From Nitrospirota bacterium (GTDB taxonomy: Bacteria; Nitrospirota_A; Leptospirillia; Leptospirillales; Leptospirillaceae): a stretch of DNA of 13,484 nucleotides. Below, one piece after another: positions 7,262 through 13,484 of this stretch (the first letter of the stretch is position 1; each line of letters begins with the position of its first letter). The notes beneath the pieces were generated by a model. It did no database searches, was not told where the DNA came from, and worked only from the letters and a program-made list of their open reading frames with translations. Location: NCBI GenBank assembly GCA_021844645.1, contig JAKBTA010000033.1, forward strand, positions 1 to 13,484, given 5' to 3'. A program made the translations under genes and the position numbers.

Positions 7262-8100
7262 CGGGAGAAAAATCGGTCCCGAAAAAACTGCCGGACACTG
7301 ATTTGTCCGGGCTCTTGTCAAGGCTGTCGGAAAAGTCCGGATCGAGGCTGGTCTCCCCCAAAGGATACAATCCGGGGGAGATGCGCTATGTCATGATCAT
7401 TCCGACCTACAACGAAAGCATGAACATCATTTCGATGATTGAACGGGTCCTGGCCCTTAAAAACGGTGGAGCGGTCATGGTCGCCGACGACAATTCGCCC
7501 GACGGAACATCCCGGATTGTCGAGAACTATATCCTGGAGAAAAACGAGCCGGTCTACCTTCTGGAGAGACTCAAGGACCGGGGCCGGGGACCTGCGGGGA
7601 TCGAGGCGATGGTAACGGCCGTTCAGCTCGGCTTTCCCCTGATCGGAGAAATGGATGCCGACGGTTCCCATTCTCCGGAAGATCTTTCCGTCCTTCTCGA
7701 AGGGGCGGCACTGTCGGACGGGGCGATCGGGTCGAGGCTTGTTCCGGGGGGGAGGCAGGTCGGAAGGCCGATGTCCAGGGTATGGCTGACGACTTTTGCC
7801 AACATATATGCCAGGGCTGTTCTGGATCTTCCCTATCGTGACATCACCTCCGGGTTCCGGATCTTTTCGCGCAAGGCTCTCGCTGCTGTTCCCTGGGAAA
7901 GTCTTGAAAGCAGGGGACCTTCCGTTCTTCAGGAGATATTGATGGTATTGAACCAGAAAGGCTATTCTTTTTCAGAGGTTCCGATTACTTTTACGGACCG
8001 GATCCTGGGTGTGTCGACGCTCAACGGAAAGATTCTGAGAGACAGTCTTTTAAGACTTCTGCATTTTCGCAGGAGATATCGCAAAGGCGCAATTCATTGA
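7258..8100 (+). CDS. GT2 polyprenyl-phosphate glycosyltransferase (DPM1-like)
   Basis: The 280-residue protein resembles dolichol-phosphate mannosyltransferase (DPM1 type). These enzymes load a hexose from a nucleotide sugar onto a polyprenyl phosphate at the cytosolic membrane face. The GT-A core begins at 43 with RYVMIIPTYNES. DDNSPDGTS (77-85) binds the nucleotide, and MDADGSHSPED (132-142) supplies the DAD metal site. GSRLVPGG (158-165), YRDITSGFRIFSRKAL (193-208) and VPITFTDRILGVSTLN (241-256) are DPM1 family motifs. No C-terminal membrane anchor is present, as in short DPM1 forms. About 40 unconserved polar residues precede the core. The ATG overlaps the GT9 stop (ATGA) with GGAAAG about 8 nt upstream. 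The frame is open further upstream to 7117, but that stretch only overlaps the GT9 gene. The product is a plausible donor for the flanking GT39 enzymes. Confidence 0.92.
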   Translation: MTGEKSVPKKLPDTDLSGLLSRLSEKSGSRLVSPKGYNPGEMRYVMIIPTYNESMNIISMIERVLALKNGGAVMVADDNSPDGTSRIVENYILEKNEPVYLLERLKDRGRGPAGIEAMVTAVQLGFPLIGEMDADGSHSPEDLSVLLEGAALSDGAIGSRLVPGGRQVGRPMSRVWLTTFANIYARAVLDLPYRDITSGFRIFSRKALAAVPWESLESRGPSVLQEILMVLNQKGYSFSEVPITFTDRILGVSTLNGKILRDSLLRLLHFRRRYRKGAIH

Positions 8101-9476
8101 AGGAATTTTTCAACCGGCATCCAGGCCGTATCGCTATTTCGGTGACATTGGGAAGCCTCCTTCTGCACCTGGCGCTTTCCCTCGGGACAGGGCTGGCGCC
8201 CGATGAAGCCTATTACTGGACATGGTCGCTATCCCCCCAGGGGGGATATTTCGACCATCCTCCCCTGATCGCCTGGATCATACGGGGATGCACCGACCTG
8301 TTCGGGAACAATGTTTTTGCGATCCGATTTTTCCCCCTCATTTCAACGCTCCTGCTCTCTTTCATGATGTACTGGGGAGGCAAGACCCTCTTGCGGGACC
8401 GTTGGGCAGGTCTCTGGTCGGTGGTGCTCATCAATGTGACGATCCTGTTTTCCGCAGGCGGGTTCCTGATGACTCCGGATACTCCCGAGGTCGTTCTCTA
8501 CTTCTGGGCGGCTCTGGTCTTTTACAAGGGCATTACAGAAAACAGAAAAGGCTATATCCTTTTTTCGGGACTTCTCTTTGGCCTGGGCCTTTTGGCAAAA
8601 TATCCGATGATCCTTCTCCTTCCGGAAATCGGTCTTTACCTGATCCTGCTTCCCGAACGGCGAAAGTGGCTTTTTTCCCCCATTGTGCTCCTGTCTGTCG
8701 GGGTCGCCTTTCTTGTCTTTTTGCCGGATGTCATCTGGAACAAGAACCACGGTTGGGCCTCGTATCTCTTTCAGTGGCACCACGGGATGGGACTTCACCA
8801 GGCCCCTGCCTGGCAAACGGTTCCGGACTATCTGGGCGGACAGCTTCTGATGCTCACTCCGGGAATTTTTCTGATGGTCGTGGTGGCAGGGTTTCGGGGA
8901 TTTGTCCGATGGGTTTCAGGGAGAATTCCTGATCCGGAGCTGTATCTTTGGCTGATTTCCTATCCGGTCCTCTTCTTTTTCGGCTATTCGGCCCTTCATG
9001 GAAAAGTGGAGGCGAATTGGGCCGTGGAGGGGTATCTTGGGGCCTTTGTCATTCTGGGCGCCCTGATCCCACGATGGCTTGAAGGCTCGGACCGTCTCCG
9101 GAAAACGGTTGTTTTTTCCATTGGGCTGGGCTGTTTCATGGTGGGGGTTGTGACGGTCCAGGCCTTGATTCCTGTGATTCCCCTGAATCCGCAGAGAGAT
9201 CCGACAGGGCGTCTCCATGGATTCAGGATGCTCGATCATGAGATCAGGGACGTTGTCCGCACGCTTCCTCCTGGAGAAAAACCGGCAGGATGGGTTTCGG
9301 ATGGCTATACGAACACAGGGGAGCTGAAATTCCTGGAATATGGCCGCACTCCCGTCTACCAGATTCATCCTGTCCGTCATTTCAGAACGACGGAAATCAC
9401 GGCCAAAGAGGCTGGGGCGCTTGCGGGAAAACCCGTTCTTCTGGTCCAGAATGGGCCACATGGCCACTTTTTTTGA
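8097..9476 (+). CDS. GT39/ArnT-like membrane glycosyltransferase (second copy), frame interrupted near the C-terminus
   Basis: The reading frame gives 459 residues of a multi-spanning GT39 protein paralogous to the one at 4339. Shared motifs are PDEAYYW (35-41, acidic D36-E37), YFDHPPLIAWIIRG (51-64), FAIRFFP (74-80), MTPDTP (125-130), GLLAKYP and a WNKNHGWASYLFQ block that matches WNSLHGGASFLFQ in the first copy. The TTG start overlaps the GT2 stop (TTGA), with AAAGG at 8083-8087 and a 9-nt gap. The frame ends HFF-stop at a run of seven T (9468-9474). The expected C-terminal end continues in the next frame to 9630. Reading six T instead of seven would give about 510 residues. The 459-residue form keeps all membrane segments and catalytic-loop acids but lacks the last about 50 residues of the soluble domain. 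Confidence 0.9.
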   Translation: MKEFFNRHPGRIAISVTLGSLLLHLALSLGTGLAPDEAYYWTWSLSPQGGYFDHPPLIAWIIRGCTDLFGNNVFAIRFFPLISTLLLSFMMYWGGKTLLRDRWAGLWSVVLINVTILFSAGGFLMTPDTPEVVLYFWAALVFYKGITENRKGYILFSGLLFGLGLLAKYPMILLLPEIGLYLILLPERRKWLFSPIVLLSVGVAFLVFLPDVIWNKNHGWASYLFQWHHGMGLHQAPAWQTVPDYLGGQLLMLTPGIFLMVVVAGFRGFVRWVSGRIPDPELYLWLISYPVLFFFGYSALHGKVEANWAVEGYLGAFVILGALIPRWLEGSDRLRKTVVFSIGLGCFMVGVVTVQALIPVIPLNPQRDPTGRLHGFRMLDHEIRDVVRTLPPGEKPAGWVSDGYTNTGELKFLEYGRTPVYQIHPVRHFRTTEITAKEAGALAGKPVLLVQNGPHGHFF

Positions 9477-9630
9477 GGAGCTTTCGGGAAAGTGGGGAGA
9501 CCCTGTCTATCTGAAGACCCTTCATATTCCAAGAAGGGGAGCGATATCGAATCTTCCGATTCTGGAAGTGGATCTCTACCTGATCCCCTCTTTCAAAAAC
9601 CCCTTGGAAGCGAAAAAGTCCGCTTCCTGA
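9475..9630 (+). other. Frame-shifted C-terminal continuation of the second GT39 protein
   Basis: The +1 frame from GAG at 9475 to the TGA at 9628-9630 encodes EELSGKWGDPVYLKTLHIPR and then a further 31 residues. Its end, with DLYLIPSFKNP, aligns with FYIYRMTRFLKDP at the end of the first GT39 copy. The shared spacing, the hydrophobic pattern and the absence of another gene here indicate that this is the true end of the GT39 protein separated by a one-base shift. The cause could be a homopolymer sequencing error, a real mutation, phase variation, or recoding at TTT-TGA. Confidence 0.75.
9606..9627 (+). other. Perfect 7-bp stem-loop at the end of the GT39 region, upstream of purH
   Basis: GGAAGCG (9606-9612) and CGCTTCC (9621-9627) enclose an 8-nt loop, AAAAAGTC. 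A T5 run comes only 18 nt later (9645-9649), so this is not a standard intrinsic terminator. It might reduce read-through from the glycan genes into purH or protect the 3' end. The remaining 9631-9683 stretch holds the purH ribosome site and no clear promoter. Confidence 0.35.
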
Positions 9631-9683
9631 AAGGGGAAGACGTCTTTTTACAACATCAATTCATCCTAAGGAGTCATCGACCG

Positions 9684-11261
9684 ATGCAGACAGTCAGCTG
9701 GAAAAATAAACGGGCCCTTATCAGTGTTTCTGACAAGACGGAGATCGTCCCCTTTGCAAGGGGACTTAAAGGCCTCGGCATGGAAATCCTGTCAACGGGA
9801 GGAACGGCCAAACATTTGCGGGAGAACGGCATTGAAGTGACCGATGTGTCTTCCGTAACGCATTTCCCCGAGATGATGGACGGCCGGGTCAAGACCCTTC
9901 ACCCGGCCATTCACGGGGGACTTCTCGGGCTTCGGAACAATCCGGAGCACGTATCGGCCATGGAGAAGCATGGGATCCGTCCGATCGACATGGTCGTCGT
10001 CAACCTTTACCCTTTTGCCAAAACGATTGAAAAACCCGGAGTGACGCCGGAAGAAGCCATCGAACAGATCGATATCGGAGGCCCCTCCATGATCCGCTCC
10101 GCTTCCAAGAACCATGAGTCTGTTCTGGTTTTGACCGATCCGTCCGATTATTCAAGGATTCTTTCCCTTCTTGAACAAGAGACCGAAATCGGGATGGATG
10201 TCCGGCGGGGACTCGCCCAGAAGGCTTTTGCGACCACAGGAGAATATGACCGGAGAATCGCCCTGTATTTTGAAGGGCTGCTTGCGGGAGGCGATGGCTC
10301 CACCTCTTCTTCGGAACTGCCTGAGACGATTTCGTTGTCCCTGACTAAAATCCAGGGGCTTCGCTACGGAGAAAATCCACACCAGTCGGCGGCTCTTTAT
10401 GCTCCGTCCGGCGTGAAGACAGGATTTGCCAATGCGACAAAGCTCCATGGAAAAGAACTCTCCTACAACAATTTTCTCGATGCCCAGGCGGCCTGGTCGC
10501 TCGTCTCGGAGTTCTCTGATCCGTCCGTGGTCATCGTAAAGCATAACAACCCCTGCGGCGTCTCTCTCGGGGACACGCTTCTGTCGGCTTATGTGCAGGC
10601 AAGGGATACCGATCCCGTCTCCTCATTCGGCGGTGTTGTCGCCGTCAATCGCCCTCTGGACCGGGAAACGGCACTTGAGATGTCAAAGATTTTCCTTGAG
10701 GTGGTGATTGCTCCGGAATTTACAGGGGACGCTCTGGAAATCCTGACAAAAAAGAAGGATATCCGTCTGCTTGTCCTCAAGAAAGGATCTGAGGAGGGAC
10801 GGGGACTGGATCTTCGCAATATCGACGGAGCGTTTCTCGTTCAGACGCCGGATACGCAGGTTGCGCCTCCGTTGTCCGAGCTGAAGTTCGAAGGAGACGT
10901 CAAGCCGACCCAGGCACAAGTGGCCGATGCTCTTTTTGCCTTCGCGGTTTCCAAGCATGTGAAGTCGAATGCGATTATCCTCGTCAGGGACCGGATGACG
11001 ATCGGCATTGGTGCCGGCCAGATGAGTCGTGTCGACTCTGTCCGACTTTCCGGAATGAAGGCGACACGAAGCACCCCGGGAACCATTCTGGCCTCCGATG
11101 CCTTCTTTCCTTTCCGCGACGGAATTGATGAGGCAGCGAAGCTCGGTGTCGCAGGAATTATCCAGCCGGGCGGGTCGATCCGTGACGCAGAGGTTTTTCA
11201 GGCGGTCAAGGACCACGGGATGTTCATGATCCTGACCGGGATGCGCCACTTCCGCCACTGA
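9684..11261 (+). CDS. purH: Bifunctional AICAR transformylase/IMP cyclohydrolase
   Basis: PurH catalyses the last two steps of IMP synthesis: formylation of AICAR with 10-formyl-THF, then ring closure. The ATG at 9684 is preceded by TAAGGAG (9667-9673, 10-nt gap), giving 525 residues, normal for the family. The frame is open upstream to 9492, but that part only overlaps the GT39 C-terminus. The cyclohydrolase (MGS-like) domain covers about 1-200: ALISVSDKT (11-19), STGGTAKHL (37-45), DGRVKTLHPAIHGG (66-79) and DIGGPSMIRSASKNH (130-144). The transformylase domain follows with RYGENPHQSA (227-236), YNNFLDAQAAW (261-271), the catalytic KHNNPCG (286-292), SSFGGVVA (313-320) and a C-terminal QPGGSIRD block. 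All key motifs are present. purD follows after 67 nt. Confidence 0.97.
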   Translation: MQTVSWKNKRALISVSDKTEIVPFARGLKGLGMEILSTGGTAKHLRENGIEVTDVSSVTHFPEMMDGRVKTLHPAIHGGLLGLRNNPEHVSAMEKHGIRPIDMVVVNLYPFAKTIEKPGVTPEEAIEQIDIGGPSMIRSASKNHESVLVLTDPSDYSRILSLLEQETEIGMDVRRGLAQKAFATTGEYDRRIALYFEGLLAGGDGSTSSSELPETISLSLTKIQGLRYGENPHQSAALYAPSGVKTGFANATKLHGKELSYNNFLDAQAAWSLVSEFSDPSVVIVKHNNPCGVSLGDTLLSAYVQARDTDPVSSFGGVVAVNRPLDRETALEMSKIFLEVVIAPEFTGDALEILTKKKDIRLLVLKKGSEEGRGLDLRNIDGAFLVQTPDTQVAPPLSELKFEGDVKPTQAQVADALFAFAVSKHVKSNAIILVRDRMTIGIGAGQMSRVDSVRLSGMKATRSTPGTILASDAFFPFRDGIDEAAKLGVAGIIQPGGSIRDAEVFQAVKDHGMFMILTGMRHFRH

Positions 11262-11288
11262 TCTCTTACCCCCGATCTTTGGGAGGAT

Positions 11289-11328
11289 TCCCCGCTGTTG
11301 AGATATCGACGGCGGGGATCTTCCCGCC
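11289..11328 (+). promoter_or_regulatory. Two mutually exclusive stem-loops directly before purD
   Basis: Hairpin A pairs TCCCCGCTGT (11289-11298) with ACGGCGGGGA (11309-11318), a 10-bp stem with one G-U pair and a 10-nt loop. Hairpin B pairs GGCGGG (11311-11316) with CCCGCC (11323-11328) around a 6-nt loop. The two share 11311-11316, so only one can form. Hairpin B ends at the base before the first purD ATG. No T run follows either stem. The layout would fit translational or processing control of purD, but this is inference from base pairing alone. Confidence 0.4.
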
Positions 11329-12648
11329 ATGAGGATGAGCCATACTATGCCAAAAGGATCCAGAAAAAAATTTATTGTTGTCGGTCAGGGCGGTCGGGAA
11401 CATGCCCTCTCCCATGCCCTTTCCCTTTCTCCGGTGGCAGAGGTCCTCGTCTCTCCCGGAAATCCCGGCATGGACGATGGGGGCTTGCACTTTCTGGAGT
11501 CCTTTCCGGATGACCCCAAAGAGGCTTCGGAGCGGATTGCCGCACAAAAACCGGACGTGGTGATTGTCGGGCCAGAAAAACCTCTGGTCGCCGGCCTTGT
11601 GGACTGTCTTCAGGCACGCTCTGTCCCGGTCGTTGGGCCGACCGCCGAAGCCGCCCGCATAGAAGGGTCCAAGCTTTTTGCCAAGGAAATCATGAGGCAG
11701 TCCGGGATTCCGACCGCCGAGTTTTCGGAGGTGACAACCGTCGACGAGATCCGGACCCTGGTCAGGAAATGGGGCTATCCCCTTGTTCTGAAAGAGGACG
11801 GCCTGGCTCAGGGGAAAGGTGTCTGGGTCATGAAAACGGAAGATGACCTGAAGGAAGTTCTGGATCGCTATTTTGACCGGGAAGGGAAAAAGCCCACCAC
11901 CGGCAGGATCTATGCAGAAAAGGGACTCTCCGGTCCCGAAGTTTCCTATATTGTCATGACGGACGGGGAGCGATTCCTTCCTTTCCCGACGGCTCGCGAT
12001 TTTAAAAGGATCGGCGATGGAGATACCGGCCCGAACACCGGGGGAATGGGGGCGCTGACGCCAGTTCCCGGATGGACCGCCAAAGACGATGAGTCTGCCC
12101 GTACGGTGATCGAACGCTGTCTGTGGGGTCTTAGAAAAAACGGAACGCCCTTCAGGGGGTTTTTATATGCAGGGTTGATGAAAACACCCTCCGGGATCAT
12201 GGTCCTCGAATTTAACGCCCGCTTCGGAGATCCCGAAGCCCAGGTGCTTGTCCCGCAGGTCGGGGACTCTTTTTCGGAACTGATGGAGGGACTTGCCAAA
12301 GGATCTTTGCCTTCTGGACATGATTTCAAGGGCAAGCCGACGGTCGGGGTTGTTCTTGCCTCTCCCGGCTATCCGGAGAAACCTGTGACCGGAGGGAAGA
12401 TCCTTGGGATAGACAAAGTCAGAGCGCTCGATGGTGTGACGCTCTATTCCGCCGGGATTGCCATTTCTCCAGGCGGAGGGAAAACGGATCTTGTTTCGTC
12501 GGGGGGCCGGGTCCTGACTGTCTCGGCAGAAGGGGACACTCTCTCCGCGGCCCGCCAACTGGCCTATTCGGCCATGGGTCTTCTGCATCTTCCCGGAGGA
12601 CGTTTCCGGACGGATATCGCCCTTTCGGAAAGTCTTGAACATCGGTGA
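11329..12648 (+). CDS. purD: Phosphoribosylamine-glycine ligase (GAR synthetase)
   Basis: PurD joins glycine to phosphoribosylamine using ATP, the second step of purine synthesis, as a cytosolic ATP-grasp enzyme. Motifs in order are VVGQGGREHALS (17-28), SPGNPGM (42-48), VIVGPEKPLVAGL (78-90), the ATP-grasp lysine region VLKEDGLAQGKGVWV (153-167), GDGDTGPNTGGMGA (229-242), and EFNARFGDPEAQ (294-305) with metal-binding Glu and Asn. The usual QDHKR before the GDGD loop reads ARDFKR here, a modest departure. Length (439) is slightly above the usual about 420-430. The start is uncertain: ATGs at 11329, 11335 and 11347 are all in frame and none has a good ribosome site. The third, giving MPKGSRKKFIVVG, is closest to family N-termini. 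The stop overlaps the next GTG (GTGA), so coupling is likely. Confidence 0.95.
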   Translation: MRMSHTMPKGSRKKFIVVGQGGREHALSHALSLSPVAEVLVSPGNPGMDDGGLHFLESFPDDPKEASERIAAQKPDVVIVGPEKPLVAGLVDCLQARSVPVVGPTAEAARIEGSKLFAKEIMRQSGIPTAEFSEVTTVDEIRTLVRKWGYPLVLKEDGLAQGKGVWVMKTEDDLKEVLDRYFDREGKKPTTGRIYAEKGLSGPEVSYIVMTDGERFLPFPTARDFKRIGDGDTGPNTGGMGALTPVPGWTAKDDESARTVIERCLWGLRKNGTPFRGFLYAGLMKTPSGIMVLEFNARFGDPEAQVLVPQVGDSFSELMEGLAKGSLPSGHDFKGKPTVGVVLASPGYPEKPVTGGKILGIDKVRALDGVTLYSAGIAISPGGGKTDLVSSGGRVLTVSAEGDTLSAARQLAYSAMGLLHLPGGRFRTDIALSESLEHR

Positions 12649-13292
12649 GCATCCCTGTTTTTCCTCCATTGTCGGAGCGCTCCGGCTGGGGAAGGATCCG
12701 GGAGGCGATCCATGGGGGAGGGGTTCTGGCTCTCCCTCTTGAGTATTCATGGTGCATGGCCCAATCGCCGCTGGCCGTTTCCCGAAATGGCCAGACTCCG
12801 GCAAGGTCGTCCCTTCACCAGATCAAGAGGCGGCCATCGGCCAAACCATTTCTTTACATGGCAGGAAGTCTCTCCGGGATCCGTCCGTTCGCTTTTCTTC
12901 CTTCCTCTGTCAGCTCTCACGTCTGGATCGATGCATGGCCGGCATTTCTGACATTGATCCTTCCCGCCAAGCCGCTGGCCGTTTCTCTTGGAATGAGTCG
13001 TTTCGGGGGAGTCGCTTTTCGCATTCCCGGGGATCCTCTTCTCCGCTCCTTTCTTTCATTTCTTAAAACGCCTGTTACCGGCACCAGTCTCAATATTTCC
13101 GGATCTCCTCCGCTTGTTTCCATGCAGGAGATCCAGGATGTCTTTCCGGAGCTTGACGGGATTGTTTTTTCGAATGAAAAGGACGCTTCAAGAATTTCGC
13201 CGGTCATTGATCTCTCAAAAGGGATGCCCCATGTTGTGAGGCCCGGTCAGGGGCTTTTTCCAATCTGTGATTTGCGTTACAAAAAAATGTGA
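12645..13292 (+). CDS. Divergent Sua5/YciO/YrdC-like protein
   Basis: The 215-residue protein has the outline of the YrdC fold used in making threonylcarbamoyl-adenylate for tRNA t6A. GGVLALP (25-31) matches the first strand, KRRPSAKPF (61-69) the KxR loop, WPAFLTLIL (98-106) the WPGPLT block, VAFRIPGDP (123-131) the VRxP strand, GTSLNISG (146-153) the SANxSG loop, and VIDLS then VRPGQG the C-terminal part. Several normally strict positions differ. The PTDTxYGL motif is replaced by PLEYSW (31-36), and WPGP reads WPAF. About 15 residues around 41-57 align poorly. It may be a relaxed-function paralogue rather than the cell's main TsaC. The GTG start overlaps the purD stop, with only a weak ribosome site (GGAAAG at 12627-12632). 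Family membership is fairly sure; activity is not. Confidence 0.75.
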   Translation: MSIPVFPPLSERSGWGRIREAIHGGGVLALPLEYSWCMAQSPLAVSRNGQTPARSSLHQIKRRPSAKPFLYMAGSLSGIRPFAFLPSSVSSHVWIDAWPAFLTLILPAKPLAVSLGMSRFGGVAFRIPGDPLLRSFLSFLKTPVTGTSLNISGSPPLVSMQEIQDVFPELDGIVFSNEKDASRISPVIDLSKGMPHVVRPGQGLFPICDLRYKKM

Positions 13293-13322
13293 CGAAAACT
13301 TGATATTTCTGGCGATTTTCTC

Positions 13323-13351
13323 TTGACTACTCCGAATCGTGTTGATAGGAT
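13323..13351 (+). promoter_or_regulatory. Sigma-70-type promoter for the last gene
   Basis: TTGACT (13323-13328) and TAGGAT (13346-13351) are separated by exactly 17 nt, close to TTGACA-N17-TATAAT. Transcription would begin near 13358, about 77 nt before the ATG at 13435. It lies in the largest gene-free stretch of the window (13293-13434), consistent with a new transcription unit. Confidence 0.65.
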
Positions 13352-13354
13352 AGG

Positions 13355-13402
13355 CTCCGGTTCCCCACAATAGAGTGGGAATAACCGGGGATCGAGTGAT
13401 CC
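13355..13402 (+). promoter_or_regulatory. Structured 5' leader with two stem-loops
   Basis: CTCCGGTT (13355-13362) pairs with AACCGGGG (13383-13390), and CCCAC (13364-13368) pairs with GTGGG (13375-13379). Together they make a long hairpin with a small internal loop and an AATAGA tip. GGATC (13389-13393) and GATCC (13398-13402) form a second small stem that shares two bases with the first. The large hairpin would sit at or very near the predicted mRNA 5' end. It may stabilise the transcript, or the DNA palindrome may be an operator. Confidence 0.5.
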
Positions 13403-13417
13403 ATATTGAGTTTTCTC

Positions 13418-13424
13418 AGGAGGT
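13418..13424 (+). promoter_or_regulatory. Strong ribosome binding site
   Basis: AGGAGGT is a near-perfect anti-16S match, 10 nt before the ATG at 13435. It is the strongest ribosome site in the window and fixes the start of the final gene. Confidence 0.85.
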
Positions 13425-13434
13425 AAGTCTGAAG

Positions 13435-13484
13435 ATGAATAAATTCGGCCGTTTTTTTGGAGCAAATCACAGATTGGAAAAAGC
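13435..13484 (+). CDS. Start of an unidentified gene, cut by the window edge
   Basis: An ATG behind a very good ribosome site and promoter opens a frame that runs to the window edge, giving 16 codons: MNKFGRFFGANHRLEK. The segment is basic and polar with no obvious signal peptide. It is too short to assign a family. The combination of its own promoter, a structured leader and the best ribosome site in the window suggests a well-expressed gene that does not depend on the upstream purine cluster. Confidence 0.7.
   Translation, partial: MNKFGRFFGANHRLEK

Noticed and set aside
9637..9649. AAGACGTCTT followed by T's as an intrinsic terminator
   Set aside because: The palindrome has no room for a loop; at most a 3-bp stem with a 4-nt loop could form, too weak for termination.
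9492..9683. Extended PurH start upstream of 9684
   Set aside because: The added residues overlap the GT39 C-terminal frame and do not resemble PurH; TAAGGAG directly supports the ATG at 9684.
10683..11330. Minus-strand open frame across the end of purH and the purH-purD gap
   Set aside because: Antisense to conserved PurH motifs, no ribosome site or domain, and no other minus-strand gene is present.
13296..13320. GAAAA...TTTTC pair after the YrdC gene as a terminator
   Set aside because: Only five A-T-rich pairs with a large loop, followed by no T run; not distinguishable from chance.
1..13484. CRISPR arrays, tRNA or rRNA genes, insertion sequences, toxin-antitoxin or phage genes
   Set aside because: I found no spaced direct repeats, tRNA-like cloverleaf, transposase motifs or defence-type proteins; the window is filled by biosynthetic and envelope genes.

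Overview
The window is a dense stretch of bacterial chromosome with every recognisable gene on the + strand. Gaps are short, and neighbouring genes often overlap by 4 nt (ATGA, GTGA or TTGA). From gene content, moderately GC-rich coding sequence and protein style I would guess a Gram-negative bacterium related to Leptospirillum (Nitrospirota). This is an impression from memory, not a search result. O-antigen-ligase-like and heptosyltransferase-like genes fit an organism with lipopolysaccharide.

Layout. (1) Positions 2-667: the 3' end of an O-antigen ligase/polymerase-type membrane protein, in AT-richer DNA. (2) Positions 664-3763: a YacL-type membrane PIN-TRAM protein, then ispD and ispF (MEP isoprenoid pathway) and cysE (serine acetyltransferase). 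This recalls the Firmicutes order yacL-ispD-ispF-gltX-cysE without gltX. (3) Positions 3760-9630: an envelope glycan block with a PAP2 lipid phosphatase, a first GT39 ArnT-like transferase, a GT9 heptosyltransferase-like protein with a cysteine-rich N-terminus, a DPM1-like GT2, and a second GT39 whose reading frame is interrupted at a run of seven T. (4) Positions 9684-13292: purH and purD (last steps and an early step of purine synthesis), followed by a divergent Sua5/YciO/YrdC protein. (5) Positions 13293-13484: a promoter, a structured leader, a strong ribosome binding site and the first 16 codons of an unidentified gene.

How the parts may work together (inference): IspD and IspF supply isoprenoid precursors for polyprenyl phosphate. 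The PAP2 enzyme could regenerate polyprenyl phosphate from its diphosphate. The GT2 could charge that carrier with one sugar, and the two GT39 enzymes could move the sugar onto lipid A, core, O-antigen or protein. The GT9 and the O-antigen ligase would act on the same surface glycan. The window therefore reads largely as a lipid-carrier and surface-glycan region with housekeeping purine genes behind it. I see no tRNA, rRNA, CRISPR array, insertion sequence or phage gene. The points most worth a second look are the T7 frameshift in the second GT39, the paired GT39 genes around GT9-GT2, the degenerate YrdC protein, and RNA-structure candidates before purD and before the last gene.
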